This document shows positions 47,915-59,235 of a DNA stretch of 64,000 nt, one piece after another. The stretch covers positions 25,894,189-25,958,188 of the forward strand of contig NC_087064.1 in NCBI RefSeq assembly GCF_963678635.1. Reading direction: 5' to 3'. The notes below the pieces were generated by a model. That model saw only the letters and a program-made list of their open reading frames with translations. It was not told the origin of the DNA and made no database searches. Every line of letters begins with the position of its first letter. Within the stretch, counting starts at the first letter, position 1. A program made the translations under genes and the position numbers. This stretch comes from Symsagittifera roscoffensis. Its lineage: Eukaryota; Xenacoelomorpha; Acoela; Convolutidae.

Positions 47915-48545
47915 CAAGACTGCCTGTATGAGGGCGAAGCCCTGAGTGTTCCAACTGCTTTTTAAGGTCTATGGAGCAGTAATGACATGGAAAATTTAAA
48001 TGAAATAAAAAAAAACTTAATTTTTTTTTCTAAAAATATCGAGATTTTTTGTAAAAACATCCCCCACAGGCCATACTTAGTACAAAGTGATAGATTTTGC
48101 TCCTATTAACAAATTAAGGCTCTTTTTCTTTTCTCCCACCTCACACAAACATGAATTTTATGGTGTAACGAGTGATTTTACAAGGTTTGTTATGAGGACC
48201 AAATATGTTTGTCATAGCCTATTCAGTCCGTATGTCAGATTTCAAAGCAATCTGGTTAAATTTGCAGGTGGGGGAGGGAAAAGGAAAAAAAGCCCAAATC
48301 AATTATGGCATATATTCTTCCATCAACCAATTTGGAACGATTTCTAAGACAGATTAAAACGATCACAGGTAAAATCTCTTTTCAAATTTAAGCTCAGGAC
48401 AGCAATAGCTTTCGAATGATATAAAAAAAATTTGTCAAAATTGGCTAGTTAAAAAAAAGTCGAAATTTGTTTGAAGAGTAAAAAACCCACTCCGAGCACA
48501 AATTTTCCGTTACTTTCCTTACGAAAGTCGGAACATTAAACACAC
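47915..48545 (+). repeat. Dispersed repeat family A, copy 4 (plus)
   Basis: Opens with GACTGCCTGTATGAGGGCGA and AGCCCTGAGTGTTCCAACTG, then TCTATGGAGCAGTAATGAC, a CCCCCACAGGCCATACTTAG block and CAAAATTGGCTAGTTAAA, and ends CCGTTACTTTCC. An LTR begins 2-3 bp after it. Confidence 0.65.
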
Positions 48546-48547
48546 TT

Positions 48548-48963
48548 TGTTAATGCTACTTAGCATTAAAATTGAAAGTATGAAAGTTAGTATAGTATAA
48601 AGCTAGTATAGTCGCTTGGCAATACCAGCTGTATAGCCCAGCGTAAACATAGTGCGTTCCGGGGAGTTCGGCGTGGGTTCGATTCTCACCTAAGTCGATT
48701 CATTTGAGAAGCCTATTTGAGCCGAACCTGACAGAACATAAAATGCTAATATTTTAATCGGTTCAAAATTAGTTTGTAAATGAGTTTCTGTTAATTCAAC
48801 CACGTGAACTGAATTTGATTTCATAGAAAAAATCATATATCAGCGCATGATCAACATCACTATTTTGGCTTGATAATTTTAATGTAGTCACAATATTTCG
48901 ACCAAATTTTGTGAATTTAAAACCGATTCTGTTTTGTTTTTGCTGTATAAATTGAGCAGAACA
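48548..48963 (+). repeat. BEL/Pao LTR copy a (5' LTR, plus)
   Basis: 416 bp, TGTTAATG...GCAGAACA. It is followed after 3 nt by a primer-binding site. Four other copies are in the window (50846, 51890 and 52972 minus; 59236 plus). Contains a T-arm-like GTGGGTTCGATTCTCACC. Confidence 0.75.
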
Positions 48964-48966
48964 TTT

Positions 48967-48984
48967 TGGTGCCGCGACTCGGGA
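48967..48984 (+). other. Putative tRNA primer-binding site
   Basis: TGGTGCCGCGACTCGGGA directly downstream of the LTR, starting with TGG (complement of CCA) as expected for priming by a tRNA 3' end. The priming tRNA is not identified. Confidence 0.7.
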
Positions 48985-50845
48985 AGGAAACAAAAGCCGA
49001 GGACCGACCCAGCCCCGTGGGGGCGAAACACAGAGTCGAACTAAACCGGTAGTCCAATTGGCCGAACGACCACATGAGCGAATACAGCGAATCAGCCAAA
49101 ACCCGCTGATCCGACCAACTGGCCGAAAAACAACCACCCCGAATCCGAGCGCCGGAAGTGCGCAAAGACGAAATACGACTCAGATGACAACAGGATAGCC
49201 GAAATTGTTAAATCAGTATGATGTTAAGAAATTGAGACTTCTAGACAAATCATGAAGTCTTCAAATTGCGAAATGGATCAAATGGTAGGCAAGCCGACGT
49301 GGTCATTGTCAGACCATCAAGAAGGCAGAAAATTGTGACGTTGTTTCTGCATCCAAATCCGGTTACCATCTCAACAAAAACTTATAAGACCGAACCTTTC
49401 TTGTCCATTTCTCAACCCAATTATGAGTGCTATGATTCGTAGTTTTTTTTCATTAGTAGGAATTGCTAGATTTGAAATTTTGCTGTAAAATTACATACGA
49501 TGTTGTTCATTGCAAACCGATAAAGACCGTACTAGATACCTAATCCTAGCTCATACCCAGTACTCTAGTACCCCAGGAGAGTCTAGAACCCAAAAAACTT
49601 TGTGATAAAAAAGTTTTTCAGAAAGTTTTCAAAAAATTTTCGCAAAAATTTTTTTCAAAAAAAAATTTTCTCCAAAAAAAATTATACCAACTTTTCCCAA
49701 AATTTTCACCGAAAAAAAAATTGCCCGAAATTAGAGCAAAGCCAGAAAACATCGTTTTTGTCTCGCCCATTCAACCGGTAAAATCGTCGATCGTGTCGAA
49801 CAAGTTTTTTGAGTGAATCCCTACAACGGTTTCCTCCAGTGGTTTGATTATCAATAAAAAATTGCCCCGGTTCGCCCCGTTTTTGGGCGCATACCGCCAC
49901 GACTGTTACTACTACCGTTTCGCTGTAACGTCGTTACCGTACGCGTTAACTTAAACAGTACTAAACCGAAGCCTTAGTAGGATCTAACAAACCCTCAGCT
50001 AAGGGTTCTTAAAGTTATTATCGTCATAATTTTTTTTTTCATTTCTATGTGAAGACTTTACAACACCAGACTCCTTAAATTGTTTGCCAATAAAATAACC
50101 GTATCGCTTATCACTCTCAATGGTGTTCATCATTGCTGCGAGTTCTCTCCATCACTCCGTAAAAACCTTACCATTTACAAAAACGCCTCGACGACACTTT
50201 TAAAGCAGTTCCAGGTTTAAGCTTTAATTTGAATGCAAATAACCGACAAAAGACTGTTCAATATCTGTTAAGCAATTCTCCACAACTTATGATAGTGAAA
50301 AACATTATAATTTGGCACAGATCAAACAACGATAACCCACTTACACCAGAACTTCTAATTGAAGTTTTAAAAGAATACAAAAACAAAATATCAGCCATTA
50401 TTTACGTACACCGTCAAAAGACCTCCAATGTTTATGGACGCTTGGTTGAAACAGGAATATTAACCCTTGATGTGATCAAACATTTAATCTCAAAAAGAAA
50501 AGCTAACGACAAAGAATTAATTCGTAAGCTGAAATTAATTCATCCTCCGGCGTTTTTAGAAATAAAAAATTTGAGAATCATTTGACGTTTTGTCCCTAAA
50601 CTGTCTGAGCTTATCAATAAATTCAAAAGTCGTCGACCAGGTTCACGGAAAAGAAAAGCAGACAAGCAAAAAATTTTACAAATGACAACAGTCGAAGAAC
50701 ATTTAACGTCTGTTAGACATTACAAATCTTATTTTTTCTTTAGTTTAATTCATCTTTAAGTTCAATCTTGTAGTTTGTTGTCCTTGTGATCCGTAGGAAA
50801 CGAAAGTCTTAGGGGTCTTGTGAGTACCCTCTCGTTCGGACCAAA
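48985..50845. other. Sequence after the 5' LTR, decayed
   Basis: A GC-rich leader to about 49200, then A/T-rich low-complexity sequence (49600-49740). A 118-codon open frame at 50229-50585 (+), Lys/Ile-rich, has no motif I recognise. No gag or pol typical of the plus-strand element is readable. Confidence 0.4.
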
Positions 50846-51126
50846 ATATTCTGCTTAATTTTTACAGTAAAAACAAAACAGAATTGGTTTTAAATTCACG
50901 AAATATGGTCAAGTATTGTTACTACATCAATTGTATCATGCCAAAATAGTGGGGATGATCATGCGCTGATTTATGATTTTTTCAATGAAAACAAATTCAG
51001 TTCACGCGGTTGAGTTAACAGAAACTCATTTGCAAACCAATTTCGAACCGATTAAAATATTAGCATTTTATGTTCTGTCAGGTTCGGCTCAAATAGGATT
51101 CTCAGATGAAACGACTTAGGTGAGAA
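50846..51126 (-). repeat. BEL/Pao LTR copy b (minus, truncated)
   Basis: Reverse complement of the LTR 3' portion, cut at CTTAGGTGAG and joined directly to integrase sequence. Confidence 0.75.
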
Positions 51127-51540
51127 GCCTAGGTTTTTGATGCACAGAAGAACCTCTTTCCCGGCTCCTACAAAGTTCGTTCCGTTGTCCGACCAAATTA
51201 TTGAGGGTGGTCCTCGCCTAGAAACAAAGCGCTCGATAGCCATTACACATGAACTTGTGTCCATGGATGGAACCAACTCAATGTGAATTGCACGAGTCGT
51301 TAGGCAAGTAAAAAGAAAAACCAAGCGTTTCTCGCATAATCGACGAGTGGTTACATGGAACGGTCCAAAAAAATTGACGCCGCAGTTCGAGAACGGTGGC
51401 TGGCGGTAACCTATACGCTTCGCGGGAAGATCAGACATCATTAGAGAAACGGTTTTCGCTTTTCGCTTTCTACAGAATGCGCATTGTAGTTCAATAGCTC
51501 TTAGTATAGATCTCAAGCGTAGTACAGCAAGTTCCGTGTA
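51110..51540 (-). pseudogene. BEL/Pao integrase fragment, unit 1 (minus)
   Basis: Open frame 51052-51516 with CAFCRKRKAKTVS (zinc-binding end), GVNFFGPFHVTTRR, and IIWSDNGTNFVGAG around the second catalytic Asp. The first catalytic Asp (GVDFF elsewhere) is Asn here. This copy lacks the extra T that breaks the frame in the other copies. The integrase C-terminus is deleted. Confidence 0.8.
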
Positions 51541-51889
51541 ATTTGGTTTAAAAATTGTGTCAGGTAAACATGAAGTTTAATCAGTGAATGATTTTTTTAT
51601 CTTCACTTCACATTATGTTTCTCCAATTTTTCCACAAACACATGATTTGATGCTACGTTAAGTAGGTGAGCCCAAGAGCCCAACTAACGGTAAAGCCCAA
51701 AATTGATTTGTAAACCACAATCAACTAAAGAGAAGTATCCTCCACGGTAAATAGAAATCGTCTTTGTGATGAAAACAGAAAAAAACTTGTAATTGTGCCA
51801 TCTTTTGCAGAACTCATACTCTAGTTTTATCCATTAGCAAAATATCCAATCTATCGCCGTTTCTAAATGTTTTGTTTTTAACATGTAAG
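51540..51889 (-). repeat. LTR-flank segment, unit 1
   Basis: Non-coding ~350 bp (landmarks AAACTTCATGTTTACC in reverse, CTATTTACCGTGGAGGATA in reverse) also found at 52585-52971 and, inverted, at 59648-60020. It lies outside the LTR, so it was copied by duplication, not transposition. Confidence 0.7.
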
Positions 51890-52170
51890 TGTATTCTGCT
51901 CAATTTATACAGTAAAACAAAACATAATCGGTTTTAAATTCACGAAATATGGTCGAAATATTGTGACTACATTAAACGTAACAAGCCCAAATAGTGGGGT
52001 TGTTTCTAGCGCTGATTTATTGTTTTTTCTATAAAATCAAATTCAATTCACGCTGTTGAATTAACAGAAACTCATTTGCAAACTAATTTTGAACCGATTA
52101 AAATATTAGCATTTTATGTTCTGTCAGGTTCGGCTCAAATAGGATTCTCAGATGAAACGACTTAGGTGAG
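51890..52170 (-). repeat. BEL/Pao LTR copy c (minus, truncated)
   Basis: Same structure and cut point as copy b. Repeats about 1,045 bp further on. Confidence 0.75.
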
Positions 52171-52584
52171 AAATCTGAGTTTTTTTATGCACAGAAGAAC
52201 CTCTTTCCCGGCTCATACAAAGTTCGTTCCATTGTCCGACCAAATTATTGAGGGTGGTCCTCGCCTTGAAATAAAGCGCTCGATAGCCATTACACATGAA
52301 CTTGTGTCCATGGATGGAACCAACTCACTGTGAATTGCACGAGTCGTTGAGCAACTAAATAGAAAAACCCAGCGTTTCTCGCATAATCGACGAGTGGTTA
52401 CATGGAACGGTCCAAAAAAAATTGACGCCGCAGTTTGAGAACGGTGGCTGGCTGTAACCTATACGCTTCGCGGGAAAATCAAACATCATTGGAGTAACGG
52501 TTTTCGCTTTTCGCTTTCTACAGCATACGCATTGTGTTTCAATAGCTCTTAGTGCAGATCTAAAGCGTAGTACAGCAAGTTCTG
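52160..52584 (-). pseudogene. BEL/Pao integrase fragment, unit 2 (minus)
   Basis: Second copy of the LTR/integrase chimera, with the same joint and the same integrase segment, but with frame-breaking changes. Confidence 0.75.
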
Positions 52585-52971
52585 TGTAATTTTGTTTGAA
52601 AATTCTGTGAGGTAAACATGAAGTTTAATCAGTGAACGATTTTTTATCTTCATTTCACATTACGTTTTGCCAATTTATCCACCAAACGGTTGAAAAATGA
52701 TTTGATGCTGTCCAATTTTTCCATGATTTGACGCTACGTTAAGTAGGTGAGCCCAAGGTGAGTCCAACTAACGGTAAAGTCCAAAATCGATTTATAAACC
52801 ACAATTAACTAAAGAGAAGTATCCTCCACGGTAAATAGAAATTGTTTTTGTGATGAAAACAGAAAAAAACTTGTAATTGTGCCATCTTCTGCGTAACTCA
52901 TACTCTAGTTTTAAACATTAGCAAAATATCCAATATATCGCCGTTTCTATATGTTTTTTTTAACATATAAG
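52585..52971 (-). repeat. LTR-flank segment, unit 2
   Basis: Copy of 51540-51889 with an extra ~40 bp near 52690 (a repeated TTTGATGC box). Confidence 0.65.
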
Positions 52972-53347
52972 TGTATTCTGCTCAATTTATACAGTAAAAC
53001 AAAACATAATTGGTTTCAAATTCACGAAATATGGTCGAAATATTGTGACTTCATTAAACGTATCAAGTCAAAATAGTGGGGTTGATCAAGCGCTGATTTA
53101 TGATTTTTTCTAAGAAATCAAATTCAGTTCAGGCTGTCGAATTAACAGAAGCCCATTTGCAAACCAATTTTGAACCGATTAAAATATTAGCATTTTATGT
53201 TCTGTCAGGTTCGGCTCAAATAGGATTCTCAGATGAAACGACTTAGGTGAGAATCGAACCCATGCCGAACTCCCCGGAACGCACTGTACTTGCTTTATAC
53301 TATACTAGCTTTCATACGTTCAACTTGAATGCTATGTAGCGTTCACA
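52972..53347 (-). repeat. BEL/Pao LTR copy d (minus, 3' LTR of the pol-bearing element)
   Basis: 376 bp, from TGTGAACGCTAC (53347) to the TGTATTCTGCTC end at 52972. Directly follows the integrase C-terminus in the minus direction. Confidence 0.75.
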
Positions 53348-56300
53348 TCCTCCACACCCGAAGAAGCGAGAACCGTAACGAGCTTAACTAGTGGCATAGT
53401 GTAGTTTCTGGAAACTGTCCATAAGTTTGCGGAGCGTGCAGTGTTGTCTTTGCCGTAGTTTAGCGACATTATGCGTTGTAGTGGCCCCTAGGGCTAGTGG
53501 ATTCAACTAACCACACTATATCTCCCGTTTTCAAAGAATATTCGGGAGCTTGCCACAGTGTAGGGACTTACTCACTTAACCAACGCTGCCAAATTGCGTT
53601 TGCGTACGACTGCGCACGGCATAGCGTTTGGAGTGAGAATAGATCTCACTCGACCCTAGAGACGGAAACGTTAGACTGTGCTGACGTAAAAGGAAATGAT
53701 TTGGCGTTAAAGCCTCAAGACTATCTGGGTCGTCAGAAACGGGAGTGAGCGGACGGGCGTTTAGTGAACCTTCAGCTAGGCACATGGTTGTGCTCAAAAT
53801 CTTGTCAGTCAACATTCTTGACCCTAAGATTGCATAAAACACGCGCTTACAACTGCGCACCATTCGCTACCATGCTCCACTTTGATGTTGTGCACTTGGT
53901 GGATTATACTTCCACTTAATGCTTTTGTGTACGAGCGACAGTGGAGCTTCTGCATTCCAATTTTTGATGCACGGAAGAACCTCTTTTCCGGCTCCTACAA
54001 AGTTCGTTCCATTGTCCGACCAAATTATTGAGGGTTGTCCTCTTCTAGAAATAAAGCGCTCGATAGCCATTACACATGAACTTGTGTCCATGGATGGAAC
54101 CAACTCAATGTGAATTGCGCGAGTCGTCGTCAAGCAAGTAAATAGAAAAAGCCAGCGTTTCTCGCATAATCGACTAGGGGTTACATGGAACGGTCCAAAA
54201 AAAATCGACGCCGCAGTTTGAGAACGGTGGCTGGCGGTAACCTATACGCTTCGCGGGAAAATCAGACATCATTGCAGTAACGGTTTTCGCTTTTCGCTTT
54301 CTACAGCAGACGCAATGTGTTTCAATAGCTCTTAGTGCAGATCTCAAGCGTAGTACAGCAAGTTGCTGATGAATGACGGAACGAAGGTAGTCGACGGACT
54401 GATGTACGTGCTTAATGTGATAAAAACGGAGAAGCAATCGGCTTAGGCGATGGCGGCTATCCAAAATTATTGGATGGTGAGTTTAGAATGCGGTTGCGGT
54501 GAGACGTTGAATACGGCGGGTAGATCTAATTTAACCGTTCGGTCCGACAAAAGGCAAATACGATGATATACGGCTCGATGTTTTCACATGTTATCCAGCT
54601 GCTAATTGTTTACTTTGAGCTGGGAATAACTCTAACTGCGAAAGTTGCAAAAGTTTCTCCTCTGCAATGACAGTTTCTGCTGGATCAATTATGGCCTTAT
54701 CTGGCGGTATGAAATGTCTATGCTTAGGTGAGAGTCTCAACATATATGCGACCAGCCGCTTTATCTTGGAGAACGAGCTATACTCTTCCCTTGGGAAGGC
54801 GAAGTCAGTCGAAATTGCAGTGCACGGAAAATTGGAAGAGACCTCTAAAACCTCATTCAGATCGTAGACCGGAACATCCAATCGAATTTTCTCAGTAACT
54901 TCCCTATTTGGATTGAAAGGCCAATCAGAAGTTTTCTAAAAGGAAGAGCCGATTACCCAACTGCTTTAATACCTCTAGCAGTAATAAATCTAGTTCCGGT
55001 GTCAGCGGGGTTGTCTCCACTCAAAACATGGAACCATTGGTCAATTGATGTTCACTCCAGAATCTCGGCTACTCAATTGGCTACAAACACAGGCTGTTTG
55101 CTTGTCGAGTTTAACCACTGTAGGTTTGTAGTGCTCTCAGTCTACATGAACACTTTGGAAATACTCAGTGTCAGAGTTTTCTCGATATGATCCTTCAGGC
55201 GACTAGCAAGAAGCGCAGCTTGAAGTTCCAACTTCGGAATTGAAAGCATCTTGGGAAAGCATCCATGTAAAAGTTTCAAGGACAAATTGGGAACGTTGCT
55301 GAAAATTTTTTTAAGATTAAACCCACCCAACTTAAGCAGTTCAGCTAAACTATGACGTAACATTAAAGCAGTTTTTGAATTTTTCACAGACCCTAGGCAG
55401 TCATCCATGTAAAAGTTGTTTAGCACGGCGTAAGCGGCTTTGGGGTAACGATCTTGGTTGTCGACGGCTGTTCAATGAAGAGCATAATTAGCACAACTCG
55501 GAAAATCTTCCGCTCCAAATATATGCCTTGTATATTGAAATACACTCACATCTGATGTGGGGTCCTCGCGCCACAAAAAACGCAAAGAACGTTGATCGCT
55601 TTCTAGTAAGCTGACCTCCATAAAAACATGCCTTCGATATCTGCGGAAACTTCGTATTGAAGCGCATTGAAACGAATAAAAGTTTCTGAAGCAGATCGGG
55701 GCCGACGAGAAAGGAGTTATTCAGTGATTTGCCGTGAAACTTTAAGGCACCGTTCAAAACGCGCCGAACTTTGCCGGGTTTGTTCGGGCTTAAAACTAGG
55801 TGGTGCGAAACATACCATTCTCAGTCTGAATGGTTTGTTGAGTCGTGAGGGCTAACCGGGACTACGTAACCTTTCTCGAAAACACCCGGATATCTGATGC
55901 GTATTGAGTTTTTAGGTTTAAATTTTTCTCTAGACGCTTTTCAAGAGACCTAAACTGGACCAATGAAGCGTAAAACTTATCGGGAAGATGAATATTGTCA
56001 TCAGCCCAGAGCATTCCGACAACATAACGGCTGCAATCATGAACCGTGGTAGAGTCAAGAATTTTTGAGCACTATTATCAGCTGCGGAACGGGGATCAGC
56101 TTCTTTAAACGTGCCATACGATTCTAGCTCGTACCATTTCTTTACTTGGTCAGCAAGTGCTACATCTCCAACATTGCACTCGAAAACGGTAAGTGGTCGC
56201 TCGAACAGCAACTGGTGATGGAAGTGGGCCACTGAGAACCCAGCCGATGGGCATACGGACAGCGACAGGATTATTTTGATTTCCTCCTTGGAAGTATTCG

Positions 56301-56600
56301 AGAGGCTTGATTGCATGAAAAAACATCATGTCCCAGTATCAGCTCAATGTCGGAGTAGTTGTAGACAATAGGTGTAATTAGCTGCAGATGTGGACACCTG
56401 TCTTGGAGAATGGGAACATCAATGGTTTCGGAACCAACGCGTCTTTGACAAACGGCGTAACCCTAAACTAGTATTCATGATGGACGAATTTGGCAAACAC
56501 GTTCACTTCGACTTGTTGCGTTGGAATGGATTCCGTCGAATTGAAGCCGTTTACCAGAATATCTAGCTTTTGGCCAGTTAAATTTTAACGCTGTGCTAAG
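53348..56600 (-). pseudogene. BEL/Pao pol relic (minus): protease, RT, RNase H, integrase
   Basis: Minus-strand order from high to low coordinates. Protease-type stretch at ~56560-56160 (VRMPIGWVLSGPLPSP in a broken frame). RT start at 56316-55930 (KKWYELESYGTF). RT middle at 55757-55488 (FLVGPDLLQKLL). RT active site YMDD with NNFYMDDCLGSV at 55426-55142, and RNase H start SIPKLELQAALLASRL. Connection domain 54881-54591 (KIKRLVAYMLRLS). Integrase zinc region 54464-54174, core 54133-53867 (WSDNGTNFVGAG), C-terminal part 53863-53576. Repeated frameshifts and stops make it non-functional. The domain order is that of a Pao/BEL element. Confidence 0.88.
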
Positions 56601-57330
56601 CCGGCCGAAACCCATGAGTGGGTACAACAGGAATCGCACATTACAAAAAGAGTGGTCACGTCTGTGTGTGAATTTATTTCCAATCGAAGCACAAGAAGGA
56701 GTCCCGTTAGTTTCTTGGAAGACGGCGACCCGGCTACGTTCGATGACGAAATTTGCGGTTTATTCCGGTTCGGCGGGGCGGTACTGTTTGAATTTGAATG
56801 GCTTGTGTTGTTGCTAATGTTAAAACTTTGTTTGCAGGCCTTACGCTGAAAACTTTCTCAGCACCATGCAACAAGACATTATGGGTGCTTTCACAACCAG
56901 GCTTAGTGCATTTTCGGAACCTGTGGTCAGGTTGCAAGCAAGAAAAAAGATATCTATTTTGCTCGGAGAATTGAGCTCGTTGAGTTGGGGTACTTTCCTT
57001 AAATACAAAAAAACTCCAGAGTGGGTGTTTACATTTACACTGGAGGCACGGAGCATAAAAAGCTTTTTAAATTTCTGCATCAGCGTTAAAAACTTTTGTG
57101 GGTGGTTTATGGAAAGCAGTCTTTAGAGCCTGCTCAGGTCGTGACTTATTCTGACTGACACGCATAATTTCATGTGCCTCAGCCTTGTCGCGGAGCCAGT
57201 TATAAAAGTCCAAAACGGTTGGCTGTCTCCAACATTTCTTTACAGAGTGAAGAGACCACGACTCTTTCATATCTGGAGGCAATTTTGGAATAACTTGATT
57301 CAAAACGGATGTACTCTTCATGTCTAACTT
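56601..57330 (-). pseudogene. BEL/Pao gag fragment, copy 1 (minus)
   Basis: 57321-57067 has VIPKLPPDMKESWSLHSV and FYNWLRDKAEAHE, typical of BEL gag. 56937-56734 has the zinc-knuckle-like CTKPGCESTHNVLLHG. This is the gag of the minus-strand element and abuts its pol. Frames are interrupted. Confidence 0.75.
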
Positions 57331-57334
57331 ATAT

Positions 57335-57603
57335 CGTAACCGTCATTCATCAGCAACTTGATTTACTATGCTTGAGATCTGCACTAAGAGCTATTGAAAC
57401 ACATTGCGTATGCTGCAGAAAGCGAAAAGCAAAAACCGTTACTCCAATGATGTCTGACCTTCCCGCGGAGCGTCTAGGTTATCACCAGCCACCGTTCTCG
57501 AACTGAGGCGTCGATTATTTTGGAACGTTCCATGTAACCATTCGTCGATCTTCCGAGAAACGCTGGGGTTTTCATTTTCTTTGCTTAACGACTCGCACAA
57601 TTC
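57335..57603 (+). pseudogene. BEL/Pao integrase fragment between gag copies (plus)
   Basis: Reads HCVCCRKRKAKTVTPMMSD and GYHQPPFSN on the plus strand, opposite to the gag on both sides. It is part of a 980-bp duplicated unit. Confidence 0.75.
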
Positions 57604-58313
57604 ACAACAGGAATCGCACATTACAAAAACAGTGGTCACGTCTGTGTGTGAATTTATTTCCAATCGAAGCACAGGAAGGAGTCCCGTTACTTTCTTGTAA
57701 GACGGTGACCCGGCTATTTTCGATGACGGATGACGAAGTTTGCGGTTTGTTGCGGTTCGGCGGGGCGGTACTGTTTAAATTTGAATGGCTTATGTTGTTG
57801 CAAATGTTTAACTCTTTGTTTGCAGGCCTTACGCTGAAAAATTTCTCAGCACCATGCAACAAGACATTATGGGTGCTTTCACAACCAGGCTTAGTGCATT
57901 TTCGGAACCTGTGGTCAGGTTGCAGGCAAGCAAAACGCAATCTATGTTACGCGGAGAATTGAGCTCGTTGAGTTGGGGTCTTTTCTTTGAATAAAGAAAA
58001 ACTCCAGAGTGGGTGTTTACCTTTACATTGCAGGCACGGAGCATTGCAGGCACGGAGCATCAATTTCTGAAGCAGCGGCAAAAACTTTTGTGGGTGATTT
58101 ATGGAAACCAGTCTTTGGAGCCTCCTCAGGTCGTGACTTATTCTGACTGACACGCATAATTTCATGTGCCTCAGCCTTGTCGCGGAGCCAGTCATTAAAA
58201 TCTAAAACAGTTGGCTGTCTCCAACATTTCTTTACAGAGTGAAGAGACCACGACTTTTTCATATTTGGAGGCAATTTTGAAATAACTCGATTCAAAACGG
58301 ATATACTCTTCAT
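57604..58313 (-). pseudogene. BEL/Pao gag fragment, copy 2 (minus)
   Basis: 58313-58023 (VISKLPPNMKKSWSLHSV, FNDWLRDKAEAHE) and 57940-57602 (FACLQPDHRFRKC, CESTHNVLLHG). Near-duplicate of copy 1, offset by 980 bp. Confidence 0.75.
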
Positions 58314-58344
58314 GTCTAACTCATATCGTAACCATCATTCATCA

Positions 58345-59235
58345 GCAATTTGTTTTACTATGCTTGAGATCTGCACTAAGAGCTATTGAAACACATTGCG
58401 TATGCTGTAGAAAGCGAAAAGCGAAAACCGTTACTTCAATGATGTCTGATCTTTCCGCGAAGCGTATAGGTTACCGCCAGCCACCGTTCTCGAACTGCGG
58501 CGTCGATTTTTTTTGGACCGTTCCATGTAACCACTCGTCGATTATGCGAGAAACGCTGGGTTTTTCTATTTACTTGCTTAAAGACTCGCGCAATTCACTT
58601 TGAGTTGGTTCCATCCGTGGACACAAGTTCATGTGTAATGGCTATCGAGCGCTTTATTTCTAGGCGAGGACCACCCTCAATAATTTGGTCGGACAACGGA
58701 ACGAACTTTGTAGGAGCCGGAAAAGAGGTTCTTCCGTGCATCAAAAATTGGAACGCAGAAGCTCCACTGTCGCTCGTACACAAAAGCATTAAGTGGAAAT
58801 ATAATCCGCCAAGTGCACAACATCAAAGTGAAGCATGGGAGCGAATGGTGCGCAGTTGTAAGCGCGTGTTTTATGCAATCTTAGGGTCAAGAAAGTTGAC
58901 TAACGAGATTTTGAGCACAACCATGTGCCTAGCTGAAGGTTCACTAAGCGCCCGTCCGCTCACTCACGTTTCTGACGACCCAGATAGTCTTGAGCCTACA
59001 CTCAATGAAAAAGTTAAGTGGCATGCTCCTTCCGAATATTCTTTGAAAACGGGAGATATAGTGTGGTTAGTTAAATCCACTAGCCCTAGGGGTCACTACC
59101 CACTAGCACGCACAATGTCACTAAACTACGGCAAAGACAACACCGCCCGCTGCGCAGACCTAAGGACCGTTTCCGGAAACTACACTCGGCCGCTCGTTGA
59201 GCTCGTTCCGGTTCTCGCTCCTTCGTGGTGGAGGA
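58345..59235 (+). pseudogene. BEL/Pao integrase, plus-strand copy
   Basis: Zinc region at 58364-58600, then a long open frame 58605-59288 with WSDNGTNFVGAG, a core running to CLAEGSLSARPLTHV and the C-terminal GDIVWLVKS ... GHYPLARTMSLNY. Relative to the minus copy it has lost about 110 bp after DPDSLE. A frameshift lies between zinc region and core. It runs straight into LTR copy e. Confidence 0.85.

Noticed and set aside
48605-48700. tRNA gene in the LTR
   Set aside because: Only a T-arm/B-box match. No convincing A box, anticodon arm or acceptor stem.
49706-49900. Minus frame after the 5' LTR
   Set aside because: Low-complexity surroundings and no gag or pol motif.
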